Below are positions 1-10,710 of a DNA stretch of 64,000 bases, piece by piece. The notes below the pieces were generated by a model. It made no database searches, was not told the DNA's origin, and saw only the letters and a list, made by a program, of their open reading frames with translations. Where the stretch lies: NCBI RefSeq assembly GCF_900113255.1, contig NZ_FOOR01000002.1:186001-250000 (forward strand), given 5' to 3'. Positions within the stretch are counted from its first letter, which is position 1, and each line of letters starts with the position of its first letter. The translations under genes and the position numbers were made by a program. The DNA is from Novosphingobium sp. CF614. Its GTDB lineage: Bacteria > Pseudomonadota > Alphaproteobacteria > Sphingomonadales > Sphingomonadaceae.

Positions 1-1115
1 CGCAGGCGGGTGTAGCGGTGCGGCTGGACCACCGCGATGACGCGGCCCTTCACGCCCTCTCGCGCGGCGGCGAGAACGGCGCGGATCTCCACCGGGTGGT
101 GGCCGTAGTCGTCGATGATGGTGACCCCGCCGACTTCGCCGACTTTGGTGAAGCGGCGCTTGACCCCTCCGAACTTGGCGAACCCGGTCTGGATCACCGC
201 GTCGCCGCAGCCCATCTCGACCGCGACGCCCACGGCGGCCAGCGCGTTCTGGACATTGTGGCGGCCCGGCATCGGCAGTTCGATCCCCGCGATCCGGCGG
301 AAGCTGCCGTCACGCTGGCGCAGCGCCACGTCGAAGCGGTTTCCGCCCGGAACCGGGGTCACGTTCTCCCCGCGAATGTCCGCCTGCGCGGAAAAGCCGT
401 AAGTCACGACGCGGCGATCGCGCACCTTGGGGATCACCGCCTGCACTTCGGGATGATCGATGCACAGCAGCGCCGCGCCGTAGAACGGCACGTTCTCGAT
501 GAACTCGACGAAGGCATCCTTGACCCGGTCGAACGAGCCGTAGTGATCGAGATGCTCGGGATCGATGTTCGTCACCACCGCGATGGTGCCGTCGAGCCGC
601 AGGAACGAGCCATCGCTCTCGTCCGCCTCCACCACCATCCAGTCGGATTCGCCCAGCCGCGCGTTGGAACCATAAGCGTTGATGATGCCGCCGTTGATGA
701 CGGTCGGGTCGATCCCGCCGGCGTCGAGCAGCGCGGCGACCATCGATGTCGTGGTGGTCTTGCCGTGGGTGCCGGCCACCGCGACGGTATTCTTGAGCCG
801 CATCAGCTCGGCCAGCATCTCGGCGCGGCGCACCACCGGGATGCGGTGCTCCAGCGCATGGACCACTTCCGGATTGTCACGCTTCACGGCGGTCGAAGTG
901 ACGACCACGGCCGCCCCTTCCGCGTTTTGCGCGGCATGGCCGATCATGACCTTGATCCCGCGTCCGCGCAGGCCCTCTACCACATAGCCTTCGGCGATGT
1001 CGGAACCCTGCACCGAATAGCCGAGGTTGTGCATGACCTCGGCAATGCCCGACATGCCGATGCCGCCGATGCCGACGAAATGGATCGTGCCGATGTCCGT
1101 GCCGACACCTTTCAT
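1..1115 (-). CDS. murC: UDP-N-acetylmuramate-L-alanine ligase MurC (partial, C-terminus beyond left edge)
   Basis: Cytoplasmic Mur ligase that adds L-alanine to UDP-MurNAc using ATP, the first step of the peptidoglycan stem peptide. About 371 residues are visible and the reading frame stays open to the window edge, so roughly the last 100 residues of a normal ~470-residue MurC are missing. The N-terminus carries the Rossmann-like [14 protein letters not shown] motif (residues 12-25), and the ATP P-loop [10 protein letters not shown] starts at residue 115. The ATG overlaps the murG stop as ATGA, so the two are translationally coupled. It is the last visible gene of the minus-strand dcw operon; murB, ddl, ftsQ, ftsA and ftsZ would be expected beyond the edge. 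Confidence 0.97.
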   Translation of the reverse strand, partial: MKGVGTDIGTIHFVGIGGIGMSGIAEVMHNLGYSVQGSDIAEGYVVEGLRGRGIKVMIGHAAQNAEGAAVVVTSTAVKRDNPEVVHALEHRIPVVRRAEMLAELMRLKNTVAVAGTHGKTTTTSMVAALLDAGGIDPTVINGGIINAYGSNARLGESDWMVVEADESDGSFLRLDGTIAVVTNIDPEHLDHYGSFDRVKDAFVEFIENVPFYGAALLCIDHPEVQAVIPKVRDRRVVTYGFSAQADIRGENVTPVPGGNRFDVALRQRDGSFRRIAGIELPMPGRHNVQNALAAVGVAVEMGCGDAVIQTGFAKFGGVKRRFTKVGEVGGVTIIDDYGHHPVEIRAVLAAAREGVKGRVIAVVQPHRYTRL

Positions 1116-2332
1116 CGGACGCTTCCGCGCGCCAGCTCCGAGACCAGATCCGGCGCCCGTTCCCGGGCCAGCGCTTCGCCGCCCTTGGCAGGCGCGGCCT
1201 GCTTTTCCATGCGGATCACATCCATGATCGGTGCCCCGCCGAAGCTCTCGACAAGATCGGCAAGGTCGCTCGCGGCGTTGGGATAGCCGCAGTTCCAGGC
1301 GCCGTGCGCGGCATTGGCGAGCGTTTCGGGATGCTGCGCCATGGCCTGGATCTGCTTGGCGAGCGCGGTGGCGGTAAAGTTTTCCTGCCGGATCGCCCGC
1401 GCGCCGCCCGCCGCCACGATCTCACGGGTGTTCGCCGCCTGGTGATCGTCGGTGGCGATGGGCAGCGGGACGAGAATGGCGGGACGGCCCACGGCGGTCA
1501 GTTCGGCGATCGTCGAGGCTCCCGCGCGGCCGATGAACAGGTGCGCGCCGGCAAGCCGTTCGGCCATGTTCTCGAAATACGTGGCAAGCTCGGCGGGGAT
1601 GCCGTGGCCGGCATAGCGCGCGCGCACCGCCTCTATATCCTCGGCGCGGGACTGCTGGATGACCTGCAGGCGCGAACGCAGCGCCGGCGGCAGCATGGCG
1701 AGACCGTCCGGCACCACTTCCGAAAGCACCCGCGCGCCCTGGCTTCCCCCGGTGACGAGGATACGCAGGAGGCTTTCACCGGTGAATTCGGGGAACGGCT
1801 GGTCGCGCAGCGCCAGGACGTCGGCCCGTACCGGATTGCCGACCAGGGTGACCTTGGCCTCATGCCTGGGATCGAGCCGATCGACCTGCGCGAACGCAGT
1901 GGCGATGGCGTCCACCTTGCCCGCGAAGTAGCGGTTGACCCGGCCCAGCACCGCGTTCTGTTCGTGCAGGACCGTCGGTATCCGGGCGGACGCGGCCGCC
2001 AGCAGCGTCGGCAGCGCTGGATAGCCGCCGAAACCGACCACGGCGGACGGCTCGAAGCTTTCGAACAGGCGCAGCGCCATGCGCCGCCCCTCCAGCACGC
2101 CTTTCGCGCCCTTGAGCCAGCCGAGCGGGTTCAGCCCGGCGATGCGCCCGGGCGGCAGCACGTGCGCGGTCAGGAACGCGGGCTTGCCGGGGATCGCGGC
2201 GCCGCGCCGGTCGGTCACCAGCGCGACATGATGGCCGCGCGCGTTGAGCTCGACCGCGAGCGCGAAGGCGGGAATAAGGTGTCCGCCGGTCCCGCCGGCG
2301 GCGAGGACATAGTGGCGGGAAACCAGGCTCAT
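1112..2332 (-). CDS. murG: UDP-GlcNAc:undecaprenyl-PP-MurNAc-pentapeptide GlcNAc transferase MurG
   Basis: Peripheral inner-membrane glycosyltransferase that converts lipid I to lipid II. The product is 406 residues, slightly longer than the ~360 of E. coli MurG. The N-terminal glycine-rich motif [12 protein letters not shown] (residues 11-22) and the C-terminal donor-sugar region with [11 protein letters not shown] and [14 protein letters not shown] are both present. The start at MSLVSRHY was chosen because its ATG overlaps the ftsW stop as ATGA; the open frame continues upstream into a shadow of ftsW. The C-terminus likewise overlaps murC by four bases. Confidence 0.97.
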   Translation of the reverse strand: MSLVSRHYVLAAGGTGGHLIPAFALAVELNARGHHVALVTDRRGAAIPGKPAFLTAHVLPPGRIAGLNPLGWLKGAKGVLEGRRMALRLFESFEPSAVVGFGGYPALPTLLAAASARIPTVLHEQNAVLGRVNRYFAGKVDAIATAFAQVDRLDPRHEAKVTLVGNPVRADVLALRDQPFPEFTGESLLRILVTGGSQGARVLSEVVPDGLAMLPPALRSRLQVIQQSRAEDIEAVRARYAGHGIPAELATYFENMAERLAGAHLFIGRAGASTIAELTAVGRPAILVPLPIATDDHQAANTREIVAAGGARAIRQENFTATALAKQIQAMAQHPETLANAAHGAWNCGYPNAASDLADLVESFGGAPIMDVIRMEKQAAPAKGGEALARERAPDLVSELARGSVR

Positions 2333-3525
2333 TGACTCTCTCCAACGGCGCGCAGCGAAAACTTCTCGCGCTGGATGAACGGATTGCGGCGCGTGATCGC
2401 CAGCAGCAGGCCCATGCACAGGCACATCGCAACGGTCGATGAACCGCCGTAGCTGATGAGCGGCAGGGTCATGCCCTTGGACGGGAACAGCTGCAGGTTG
2501 ACAAGGATGTTGATGAAGGCCTGGCCCCCGAACTGCGCGGCGAAGCCCGAGGCGGCCAGGACGGTGAAAAGGTCTTCCTCTTCCACCAGGCGCAGGATCA
2601 CGCGGATCAGGATCGTCAGATAGACAATGACGATCGCCATGCAGGCCAGCAGTCCGAATTCCTCGCCGACGACCGAGAAGATGTAGTCCGTATGCGCCTC
2701 GGGAAGCGCCAGCTTGCGCGTGCCCATCCAGAAGCCCAGGCCGGTCCACCCCCCGTTGAGCAAAGTGCGCTGGGCAAGGTCCACCTGATCGAACGCGGTG
2801 CCCCCGAACAGGAAGTTGTCGATGCGGTTCCGGCCGTTGTCGTAAGTGAAGTACATCAGGACCAGCCCGGCGATGCCCATGCCAAAGAACATGCCGATGC
2901 GCCTGATGTCTATCCCCGAAAGCAGGATCAGCACCAGGAACGTGCCCGAAAACAGCATGGTCGAGCCGAAGTCGGGCTGCAGCATCAGCAGCAGGCCCAG
3001 CACGCCCATCAGGCCGAAGCACAGCCCCACCACGGGAATCCGCGGATCCCGCGCGCGCCACGAAAGGATCCAGGCGAGCAGGATGGGAAAGCCGCACTTG
3101 AGGAATTCCGATGGTTGCAGCGAAATGCCCAGATGCAGCCAGCGCCGCGCGCCGTTCACTTCCGAACCGACGAACGGCACCAGCACCAATGCCGCGAACA
3201 TCGCCCCCCCCAGCACGATGCCCAGCCTCCTGGCGCCGTCCTTGCCCAGGGTGGAGGCCCAGAACATCGCGCACAGACCCAGGATCTGCCAGCGCAGATG
3301 CAGGGAAAAGAAGTAGAGATCCGGCAGCTTTTCCTTCGCGGTCGACAGCCGCCGCGCGCTGGCCGGGGAACCCGCCGCCACCGCCACCGCGCCGATCGCC
3401 ATCAGGATCAGCACCAGGACCAGGGTGGCGCGATCGATTTCCTGCCACCAGATCGCCAGCTGGCCGCGCCGGTTGCGGTTGTAGCGGGTGCTCCCGGCGC
3501 CGGGGCTCGGGGCGATGCTGGCCAT
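2329..3525 (-). CDS. ftsW: Putative peptidoglycan glycosyltransferase/division protein FtsW
   Basis: SEDS-family polytopic membrane protein of 398 residues that polymerises lipid II glycan strands together with FtsI at the septum. About ten hydrophobic segments are visible after a basic N-terminal tail. The hallmark C-terminal segment includes GMTLPLISYGGSST, and FINILVNLQLFPSKG precedes it. It lies between murD and murG as in most proteobacterial dcw clusters. Its start shares one base with the murD stop. FtsW is preferred over RodA because of this context; the fold alone would not decide it. Confidence 0.96.
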   Translation of the reverse strand: MASIAPSPGAGSTRYNRNRRGQLAIWWQEIDRATLVLVLILMAIGAVAVAAGSPASARRLSTAKEKLPDLYFFSLHLRWQILGLCAMFWASTLGKDGARRLGIVLGGAMFAALVLVPFVGSEVNGARRWLHLGISLQPSEFLKCGFPILLAWILSWRARDPRIPVVGLCFGLMGVLGLLLMLQPDFGSTMLFSGTFLVLILLSGIDIRRIGMFFGMGIAGLVLMYFTYDNGRNRIDNFLFGGTAFDQVDLAQRTLLNGGWTGLGFWMGTRKLALPEAHTDYIFSVVGEEFGLLACMAIVIVYLTILIRVILRLVEEEDLFTVLAASGFAAQFGGQAFINILVNLQLFPSKGMTLPLISYGGSSTVAMCLCMGLLLAITRRNPFIQREKFSLRAVGESQ

Positions 3526-4880
3526 CAGGCGCCCTCCCCGGCCTGGTCGTCGGGGGCGAGCAGCGCCTCGACGATCTGGCGAAAGGCCTGGCCGCGCGCT
3601 TCGTAGTCCCGGAACTGGTCGAAGCTGGCGCAGGCCGGCGAAAGCATGACGATGTCGCCCGGCTTCGCCGCCGCCATCGCCTCCCGGATCGCCTCGGCCA
3701 TCATCTCGGAGCGATGGACGCGCGTGTGGGGCGCCAGGATTTCGGCGAAGCGGGGCCCGGCGTCACCGATGGTATAGGCAGCGGCGATATTGCCGAAGTA
3801 GGGCGCGCATTCGTCCAGGTCGTCGCCCTTGGGCAGGCCGCCCAGGATCCAGTGCACGCGGGGCTCCGGGCTGGGCGGAAAGGCGGCGAGCGCCGGAGCG
3901 GCCGATGCCGGGTTGGTCGCCTTGCTGTCATTGATGTAGATGACGCCGTTCGCCTCGGCTACGCGTTCCATGCGGTGGGGCAGGCCGCGAAAGTTGCGCA
4001 GCGCCTTCTTCCACTGCGCCTTCCTGATCCCCAGCGCCTCGAGAATGGCGACCGAGACCGCCGCGTTCTGCAGATTGTGCGGCCCTTGCAGCGAGGGCCA
4101 TTCCTTCTGCAATTCGGCAAGCTCGCTGCCGTCGACGAGGCGGACCAGGCCGGGTGCCCGGCGCGACGCCTCGATGCGGGCGATGGCGCGGGTCTCGCGA
4201 TCGCCGGTGCCGAACACCGCGCTGCGTTCCTTGCCCTGCATCTCGAACAGCCGCGACTTGGCGGCGGCGTAGCCTTCGAAGCCGCCGTACCGGTCGAGAT
4301 GGTCGGGCGTGATATTGAGCAGCGCGGCGACCTCGCAATCCAGGGTGCGCGTCAGATCGATCTGGTAGCTCGACAGCTCGAGCACATAGACGCCGCCTTC
4401 CGGCAGCGGATCGGTGCTCAGGACCGGCACCCCGATATTTCCGCCTACCCGAGCGGGCACGCCGGCGCTTTCCAGCACATGGTGGACGAGCGAGGTCGTG
4501 GTGGACTTGCCGTTCGTCCCGGTGATGCCGACGACGCGGTGGGGAGGCAGGCTCTCGCGGGCGATCGCGAAGAGCTCGATATCGCCGATCACCGGGACGC
4601 CGGCGCGCGCGGCCGCCTCGGCAATGGGATGCTGGTTGAGGGGAATGCCGGGCGAGACGACGACGCCGGCGTAGCCGGCAAGATCGGCCGCGACCGGATC
4701 GGCCAGTTCGACCTTGCCGCAATCGACCCATTCGCACAGGCCCTGCCTGGGCTCGTCGCGGCTGTCCCAGGCCAGGACGTGCGCCCCGCTCGCCACCAGC
4801 GTCGCGACCACGGCCTGCCCCGATCGGGCAAGGCCAAGGACCGCGTAACGCTTGCCGGCGAAGGCGGGGGAGACGATCAC
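3525..4880 (-). CDS. murD: UDP-N-acetylmuramoylalanine-D-glutamate ligase MurD
   Basis: Cytoplasmic Mur ligase that adds D-glutamate to UDP-MurNAc-L-Ala. It has 451 residues, normal for the family. The P-loop GTNGKSTTTS lies at residues 121-130, followed by the Mur central-domain signature NITPDHLDRYGG and the C-terminal-domain motif YINDSKATNPAS. The start codon lies ten bases after the mraY stop, inside the same operon. Nothing unusual is seen. Confidence 0.97.
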   Translation of the reverse strand: MIVSPAFAGKRYAVLGLARSGQAVVATLVASGAHVLAWDSRDEPRQGLCEWVDCGKVELADPVAADLAGYAGVVVSPGIPLNQHPIAEAAARAGVPVIGDIELFAIARESLPPHRVVGITGTNGKSTTTSLVHHVLESAGVPARVGGNIGVPVLSTDPLPEGGVYVLELSSYQIDLTRTLDCEVAALLNITPDHLDRYGGFEGYAAAKSRLFEMQGKERSAVFGTGDRETRAIARIEASRRAPGLVRLVDGSELAELQKEWPSLQGPHNLQNAAVSVAILEALGIRKAQWKKALRNFRGLPHRMERVAEANGVIYINDSKATNPASAAPALAAFPPSPEPRVHWILGGLPKGDDLDECAPYFGNIAAAYTIGDAGPRFAEILAPHTRVHRSEMMAEAIREAMAAAKPGDIVMLSPACASFDQFRDYEARGQAFRQIVEALLAPDDQAGEGA

Positions 4881-4890
4881 ACGCCGGTCC

Positions 4891-5961
4891 CTATCGCAGT
4901 TTCAGCGTGGCCAGGCCGATCACGGCCAGGACCAGCGAGATGATCCAGAAGCGGATGACAACGGTCGATTCCTTCCAGCCGAGCTGCTCGAAATGATGGT
5001 GGATCGGCGCCATGCGAAACACCCGGCGCCCGGTCCGCTTGAACCAGAACACCTGAATGATGACCGAAGCCGCCTCCAGCACGAAAAGGCCGCCGACCAC
5101 CGCCAGCACGATCTCGTGGTGCGCGGCGACGGCGATGGCGCCCAGTGCGCCGCCCAGCGCAAGGCTGCCGGTGTCGCCCATGAACACGGCGGCGGGCGGC
5201 GCGTTGAACCACAGGAATGCCAGGCACGCGCCCATGATCCCGGCGCAGAAGATCGCCAGCTCGCCCGCGCGCGGCACGTGCGGGATGCCGAGATAGGTGG
5301 CGAAGTCGACGCGGCCCGCGAGATAGCAGATGATCGCGAAAGTGCCGGCGGCGATAATCACCGGCATGGTCGCCAGACCGTCAAGCCCGTCGGTAAGGTT
5401 CACCGCGTTGCCCGCCCCGACGATCACGAAGGCGGCGAAGACGTAGTAGAACGGCCCCAGCGGGATGTACCGGCCCGACAGGAACGGGACGTAGAGGTTG
5501 GTATTGAGCTGCGAGACGATGATCCACGCGGCAACCCCCGCCACCACGAATTCCATCAGCAGGCGCACGCGGCCGGGCACGCCCTTGTGGCTGCTTTTGG
5601 AGACCTTGTCGTAATCGTCCATGAAGCCGATCGCCCCGAAGCCGACGGTCACCGCGATGCAGGCCCAGACGAACGGATTGCTCATGTCCATGTAGAGCAG
5701 CATCGAGCAGATCAGCGCGGTCAGGATCATCAGCCCGCCCATCGTCGGCGTGCCGCGCTTGGCGAAATGGCTCTGCGGGCCGTCGTCGCGGATCGGCTGG
5801 CCCTTGCCCTGGCGCACCCGCAGCATGTTGATGAACTTCGGGCCAATCACCAGGCCGATCAGCAAGGCCGTCATCAGCGCCGCGCCAGAGCGGAACGACT
5901 GGTAACGGAAGAGGTTGGAAAGACCCTCGAATTTCAACCATTCGGCAATGAGATACAACAT
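4891..5961 (-). CDS. mraY: Phospho-N-acetylmuramoyl-pentapeptide transferase MraY
   Basis: Polytopic inner-membrane enzyme that moves phospho-MurNAc-pentapeptide onto undecaprenyl phosphate to form lipid I. The 356 residues match the family length, with about ten membrane segments. The DDYDK catalytic motif is at residues 115-119, the [10 protein letters not shown] motif follows in the middle, and the cytoplasmic MAPIHHHFE motif with its histidine triad lies near the C-terminus. It sits between murF and murD, 17 bases after murF. Confidence 0.97.
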   Translation of the reverse strand: MLYLIAEWLKFEGLSNLFRYQSFRSGAALMTALLIGLVIGPKFINMLRVRQGKGQPIRDDGPQSHFAKRGTPTMGGLMILTALICSMLLYMDMSNPFVWACIAVTVGFGAIGFMDDYDKVSKSSHKGVPGRVRLLMEFVVAGVAAWIIVSQLNTNLYVPFLSGRYIPLGPFYYVFAAFVIVGAGNAVNLTDGLDGLATMPVIIAAGTFAIICYLAGRVDFATYLGIPHVPRAGELAIFCAGIMGACLAFLWFNAPPAAVFMGDTGSLALGGALGAIAVAAHHEIVLAVVGGLFVLEAASVIIQVFWFKRTGRRVFRMAPIHHHFEQLGWKESTVVIRFWIISLVLAVIGLATLKLR

Positions 5962-5978
5962 CTTCCGGGGGCGTCCCC

Positions 5979-7466
5979 TTACCCTTCCTGCTTGCTTAGC
6001 ATCGTCACGAGGGAAGCCAGACCCACCGAATTCGAACCCTTGACCAGGATGGCGTCATCCCGCTCCAGCCCGAATGCACGCAGGGTATCCATGGCATCCC
6101 GCACATTCGGGCAATGCGCGAAGGCCACCGTTTTGCCAAGCGAGTTGGGGTCCGATTTCCCCAGTTCGCGGGCGAGCGCGGCCATTTCCTCGCCGACCAG
6201 GACAGCATAGTCGACCCCGGCCTCGCGGACCGGCGCCGCCAGGGCGGCGTGATAGTCCGGACCGTGGCTGCCAAGTTCCTTCATCGCCCCAAGCACGGCG
6301 ATGCGCCGGCGCGCCGGCGTCCGGCCGAGCTGCGCCAGCGTGGCGCGCATCGAGGCGGGATTGGCGTTGTAGCTTTCGTCGATCAGCAGCGCCTTGCGCT
6401 GGCCGCTGGCGTCGGGCTCGCCGCCGGGCACGTCGATCTCCAATCGCGCGCCGCGCCCCGGCAGGCCGCCCATCTCGGCCAGCGCGACGCCCGCCGCGCC
6501 AAGGTCGCCCTTGACCGCGCGCACCGCGGCCATCACCGCCAGCGAGTTCATCACCTGGTGCTCGCCGGGCGCCGCCACCGTGTAGCACACGCGCCGGTCG
6601 CCCATGTCGACGGTCACCAGCGAGCCACCGCCGATCGCGGCGACGGTATCCAGCAAGCGCACGTCGGCATCCTTCGCCTTTCCGAACGAGACCACGGCGG
6701 CGCCGCATTCCAGCGCGGCTTCCTTCAGGCGATTGAAGTGCGCGCTGTCGGCCGGGATCACGGCCGTGCCGCCGGGCTCGAGGCCCTGGAAGATCTCCGC
6801 CTTGGCGTCGGCGATGGCTTCCTCGGATCCCAGCATCTCGATGTGGGCGGGGGCGATGGTGGTGATGACGGCGACGTGCGGACGCACCTGGCGGGTCAGC
6901 GCGGCGATCTCTCCGGCATGGTTCATGCCCATCTCGAACACCGCGAAGCGCGCGCGGCTCGGCGTGCGGGACAGGCTGAGCGGCACCCCGACATGGTTGT
7001 TGTAGCTCTTGACCGAACGATGCGCGTCGCCCCGGCTGGTGCGATCGAGCGCGGCGAAGATCATCTCCTTGACGCCGGTCTTGCCCACCGAGCCGGTGAC
7101 GCCGATCACCGGCCCCCGCGTGCGCAAGCGCGCGGCGGCGCCGAGCCGCACCAGCGCGTTCAGGGTGTCGTCGACCAACACGTGGGGACCATCGACCGGC
7201 CGATCGACCACGACCGCCGCCGCGCCTTTGGCGAAAGCCATCTCGACGAAGCGGTGGCCGTCGGTGCTTTCGCCCTTCAGCGCGAAGAACAGGTCGCCGG
7301 GCTGCACGTCGCGGCTGTCGATCTCGACGCCCGAAACCGCGAATTCGGCATTGGCGGTGCCCTTCATGACACGGGCGAGGCTGACCGCATCCCACAGGAC
7401 GTGCGGGTTCTCCTCGGCCGCTTCGACAGGCCAGTCAAGAATGCGGACTGCTGCGTTCATCGTCAT
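5979..7466 (-). CDS. murF: UDP-MurNAc-tripeptide:D-Ala-D-Ala ligase MurF
   Basis: Last cytoplasmic Mur ligase, adding the D-Ala-D-Ala dipeptide. It has 495 residues with the P-loop GSVGKT at residues 125-130, the Mur central motif [12 protein letters not shown] and the C-terminal [11 protein letters not shown] motif. The start at 7466 gives an ATGA overlap with murE; a second in-frame ATG two codons later is possible. Function is clear from motifs and from its place between murE and mraY. Confidence 0.96.
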   Translation of the reverse strand: MTMNAAVRILDWPVEAAEENPHVLWDAVSLARVMKGTANAEFAVSGVEIDSRDVQPGDLFFALKGESTDGHRFVEMAFAKGAAAVVVDRPVDGPHVLVDDTLNALVRLGAAARLRTRGPVIGVTGSVGKTGVKEMIFAALDRTSRGDAHRSVKSYNNHVGVPLSLSRTPSRARFAVFEMGMNHAGEIAALTRQVRPHVAVITTIAPAHIEMLGSEEAIADAKAEIFQGLEPGGTAVIPADSAHFNRLKEAALECGAAVVSFGKAKDADVRLLDTVAAIGGGSLVTVDMGDRRVCYTVAAPGEHQVMNSLAVMAAVRAVKGDLGAAGVALAEMGGLPGRGARLEIDVPGGEPDASGQRKALLIDESYNANPASMRATLAQLGRTPARRRIAVLGAMKELGSHGPDYHAALAAPVREAGVDYAVLVGEEMAALARELGKSDPNSLGKTVAFAHCPNVRDAMDTLRAFGLERDDAILVKGSNSVGLASLVTMLSKQEG

Positions 7467-8938
7467 GTTCCTCTCAGCGTGCCAGCCATTTCCCTGGCCA
7501 CGGTGACATCGTCGAATGGCAGCACGCGCACGGCGTCGCCGCTGCCGATGATCTGCCCCTGTTCGTGCCCCTTGCCGGCGATCAGGACGATGTCCTTCGC
7601 CCCGGCTTCGGCGATGGCGGCGCCGATGGCCTCGCGCCGGTCGCCGATTTCCCGCACGCGCGCCGAATCGGCGACGCCGATGCCGGCAAGCACCATGGCG
7701 CGGATCGCCGCCGGATCTTCCCCGCGCGGGTTGTCGTCGGTGACGATCGCGAGGTCCGCACCCTCGCTCGCCACCCGGCCCATTTCCGGGCGCTTGCCGC
7801 GATCGCGGTCGCCGCCCGCGCCGAACACCGCGATCAGCCGCCCCTGGACATGCGGGCGCAGCGCGGCGATGGCGGCTTCCAGCGCGTCCGGCGTATGCGC
7901 ATAGTCGACATAGACCGGCGCGCCCACCGGCGAAATCGCCGCGCGTTCCAGCCGCCCCCGCACCGTCACCAGCCGCTTCATCGCATCGAAGGTCGCGTCC
8001 GCATCGCCGCCGGTCGCCAGCACCAGCCCGGCGGCGACGAGCGCGTTGGCCGCCTGGTAGGCGCCGATCAACGGCAAGTCGATGATCCGCGCCTTGCCGG
8101 CATGCTCGATCTCCAGCCTTTGCCCGAGCCCGCCCGGCTTACGGCCCAGGAGGCGGATGTCCTCCCCCGTCGCGCCCACCGTGAACAGCTTCAGGCCGCG
8201 CGCCCGGGCATGCTCTACCGCGCTGTCCGACCAGGCATCGTCGGCCCAGATCACCGCGGTGCCGCCGTCGGCCACCACTTCGCCGAACAGGCGCATCTTC
8301 GCGGCGAAGTAATCGTCCATGTCGGCGTGATAGTCGAGATGATCGCGCGAGAGGTTGGTGAAGGCCGCCGCCGCCACGCGCGGGCCCTCGATCCTGAACT
8401 GCGAAAGGCCGTGGCTGGAAGCCTCGTAGGCGACATGCGTCACGCCCTCTCGTGCAAGGCCGGTAAGATTGGCCAGGAACGTCACGATATCGGGCGTCGT
8501 CAGCCCGGTGGAGACGCTTTCATCGCTGGTGGTGACGCCCAGCGTGCCGATCGAAGCGGCGCGCTGCCCGGCCATGCGCCAGATCTGGCGGGTCAGCTCG
8601 ACGGTGGAAGTCTTGCCGTTGGTGCCGGTGACCGCGACCAGCATTTCCGGAACCGGCGTGTAGAAGGGCGCGGCAACGCGGGCGAAGAGGCGGCGCGGCT
8701 CGGGATCGGCCAGGTGGACGGCGCCCTCCACTTTCGCCTCCGGCCGCGCAACGATGGCAACCGCACCCGCCTCGATCGCGGCGGCGATGAAATCCTCGCC
8801 GTTGAACCGCGCGCCCGGGAAGGCGCCGAACACGGTGCCGGGCGCGACCTTGCGGTGATCGATGGCGAAACCGGTGACATTGGCGTCCGGGCCGGCGAAG
8901 GGCAGGCCGGCGGCAGCGCAAAGGGCGGAAAGTTTCAT
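7463..8938 (-). CDS. murE: UDP-MurNAc-L-alanyl-D-glutamate:meso-diaminopimelate ligase MurE
   Basis: Mur ligase that adds the third stem-peptide residue. It is 491 residues long with the P-loop GTNGKT at residues 105-110 and the NLSRDHLDYH motif in the central domain. The C-terminal DNPR motif (in TDDNPRGEDP) is the known signature of MurE enzymes specific for meso-diaminopimelate rather than lysine, which fits a Gram-negative cell wall. It overlaps ftsI and murF by four bases each, so translation of the three is probably coupled. Confidence 0.97.
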   Translation of the reverse strand: MKLSALCAAAGLPFAGPDANVTGFAIDHRKVAPGTVFGAFPGARFNGEDFIAAAIEAGAVAIVARPEAKVEGAVHLADPEPRRLFARVAAPFYTPVPEMLVAVTGTNGKTSTVELTRQIWRMAGQRAASIGTLGVTTSDESVSTGLTTPDIVTFLANLTGLAREGVTHVAYEASSHGLSQFRIEGPRVAAAAFTNLSRDHLDYHADMDDYFAAKMRLFGEVVADGGTAVIWADDAWSDSAVEHARARGLKLFTVGATGEDIRLLGRKPGGLGQRLEIEHAGKARIIDLPLIGAYQAANALVAAGLVLATGGDADATFDAMKRLVTVRGRLERAAISPVGAPVYVDYAHTPDALEAAIAALRPHVQGRLIAVFGAGGDRDRGKRPEMGRVASEGADLAIVTDDNPRGEDPAAIRAMVLAGIGVADSARVREIGDRREAIGAAIAEAGAKDIVLIAGKGHEQGQIIGSGDAVRVLPFDDVTVAREMAGTLRGT

Positions 8939-10710
8939 TCGCCTTCGGCTCCCTGCGGGATCAGTGGCTTGAGATCGGAAATGTCGATGTCGCGCGTCTC
9001 GTCGGGCATGATGCCCAGCAGCGGGCCGATGCGCGGAACGACGCGGCTGACGACCGGCGCGGCGTTGAACGCGGCGGTGCGCTGAAAGGAGGTCGCCTCG
9101 GTGCCCTGCGGTTCATCCATCATGGCGATGACGACGTAGCGCGGCCGGTCCATGGGGAAGGCGGCGGCGAAAGTCGAGATCAGCGAATGGTGGCGATAGC
9201 CGCCCACGCCCGGTTTTTCCGCGCTGCCCGTCTTTCCGCCGACGCGAAAGCCCGGTGCCTCCGCCCTGCGACCGGTGCCGTAGGACACGATCATGCGCAG
9301 CAGCTGGCGGATGCGGGCGCTGGTGGAAGCCTTGAACACGCGCCGCCCGGCCGGAACTTCCGAGGGATCGAGCTTCCTGAGCGTGGCCGGACGCCAGATT
9401 CCGCCGTTGACCATCGCCGCATAGGCCGATGCCAGATGCAGCGGCGTCACCGCGATGCCGTGGCCGTAGGACACCGTCATCGTGCGCAGGCGCGGCCATT
9501 CGCCGCTCGGCCAGAGCGGGAAACCGCGCGCGGGCAGCTCGATATAGGGCCGCTCGTTCATTCCCAGCGCTTCCATCGTCTGCTTCAGCCGCGCGCCACC
9601 CAGTTCATCCGCGATCTGCGCGGTAACCACGTTTGAAGAGTGGATCAGCGTTTCCGGCACGTTGAGCGATGCCCCGAAGCTGTGGCTGTCATGGATGGTG
9701 AAGCCGGCGATATGCAGCGGCGTGGCGGGCCAGCGGCGGCCGAGATCGGTGATCGTTCCCGCATCGAGCGCCGCGGCGATGGTGATCGGCTTGAACGCCG
9801 AACCCAGTTCGTAGACCTGGTTGGTCACGCGGTTGAAGCCATGGGGCACGTCGCCGGCGCGGGCCTGCGCGTCCGAAATGGTCATGTCGCCGGGCTCGAC
9901 GTGATTGGGATCGAACGAAGGCAGCGAGGCCAGCGCCAGCACTTCGCCCGTATCCACGTCAAGGATCAGCCCCGCCGCGCCCTTCGCCCGGCTGAGCGCC
10001 ATGCCCCTGGCCAGTTCGTCCTCCAGCGCGCTCTGCACCCGGAAGTCGATCGACAGCACGGCCGGATGCGTGCGGCCCTCCGCGCTGATGAGCTGCGTGT
10101 CGAAGGCCTGTTCCATGCCCACCTGGCCTTTGCCGTAGCTGTCGACATAGCCCAGGACATGCGCCGCCATCGAACCCTGGGGGTAATAGCGCGTCGTCTC
10201 GCGCGGGAATTCGAGCGCCGGTTCGCCCAGCGCGTGAATCTTGTTGGCCTCCTCCGGAAGGATCGACCGGCGCAGGTAACCCGGCTGGCCCGCGACCAGC
10301 TTGGCGATCAGTTCCCGGCGATCGAGTTCCGGGAATATGCGCAGGAGCCCGTCGGCCACTTCCTTCGGAGAATGGATCAGCGGCGAGCCTTCCGTCATCG
10401 CCTTGGGATTGTACCACAGCGAATAAACGCGAAAGTCGCGGGCCAGCGGCACCCCGTTGCGGTCCACGATCTCGCCCCGGTCCGGGATCAGCGCATTGCC
10501 CAGTTCATCGCGGTGCGGCCCGGCGCCGGTCACGCCCAGATAGCCGATACGCGCGAGCGCGCCCGCCCCGACCAGCGCGAAGACGCCCAGCACCCACAGG
10601 GTCCGCAGCTTGGCGACCAGCAGCGAACGCTGCCGGACATTGACCAGCTTGCGCCGACCGGCGGAGGCCGCCGTCGGAATCGCCCCGATGGGAAACGCCG
10701 GGGCGTTCAC
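8935..10710 (-). CDS. ftsI: Septal peptidoglycan transpeptidase FtsI (PBP3)
   Basis: Class B penicillin-binding protein of 591 residues that cross-links septal peptidoglycan with FtsW. A basic cytoplasmic tail is followed by one membrane anchor (about residues 37-60), then the dimerisation/pedestal domain and the transpeptidase domain. The active-site serine motif SAFK is at residues 304-307, the SxN motif at 358-360 (SSN) and the KTG motif at 493-495. Translation starts at GTG, which overlaps the ftsL stop as GTGA. All catalytic motifs are intact. Confidence 0.97.
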   Translation of the reverse strand: MNAPAFPIGAIPTAASAGRRKLVNVRQRSLLVAKLRTLWVLGVFALVGAGALARIGYLGVTGAGPHRDELGNALIPDRGEIVDRNGVPLARDFRVYSLWYNPKAMTEGSPLIHSPKEVADGLLRIFPELDRRELIAKLVAGQPGYLRRSILPEEANKIHALGEPALEFPRETTRYYPQGSMAAHVLGYVDSYGKGQVGMEQAFDTQLISAEGRTHPAVLSIDFRVQSALEDELARGMALSRAKGAAGLILDVDTGEVLALASLPSFDPNHVEPGDMTISDAQARAGDVPHGFNRVTNQVYELGSAFKPITIAAALDAGTITDLGRRWPATPLHIAGFTIHDSHSFGASLNVPETLIHSSNVVTAQIADELGGARLKQTMEALGMNERPYIELPARGFPLWPSGEWPRLRTMTVSYGHGIAVTPLHLASAYAAMVNGGIWRPATLRKLDPSEVPAGRRVFKASTSARIRQLLRMIVSYGTGRRAEAPGFRVGGKTGSAEKPGVGGYRHHSLISTFAAAFPMDRPRYVVIAMMDEPQGTEATSFQRTAAFNAAPVVSRVVPRIGPLLGIMPDETRDIDISDLKPLIPQGAEGE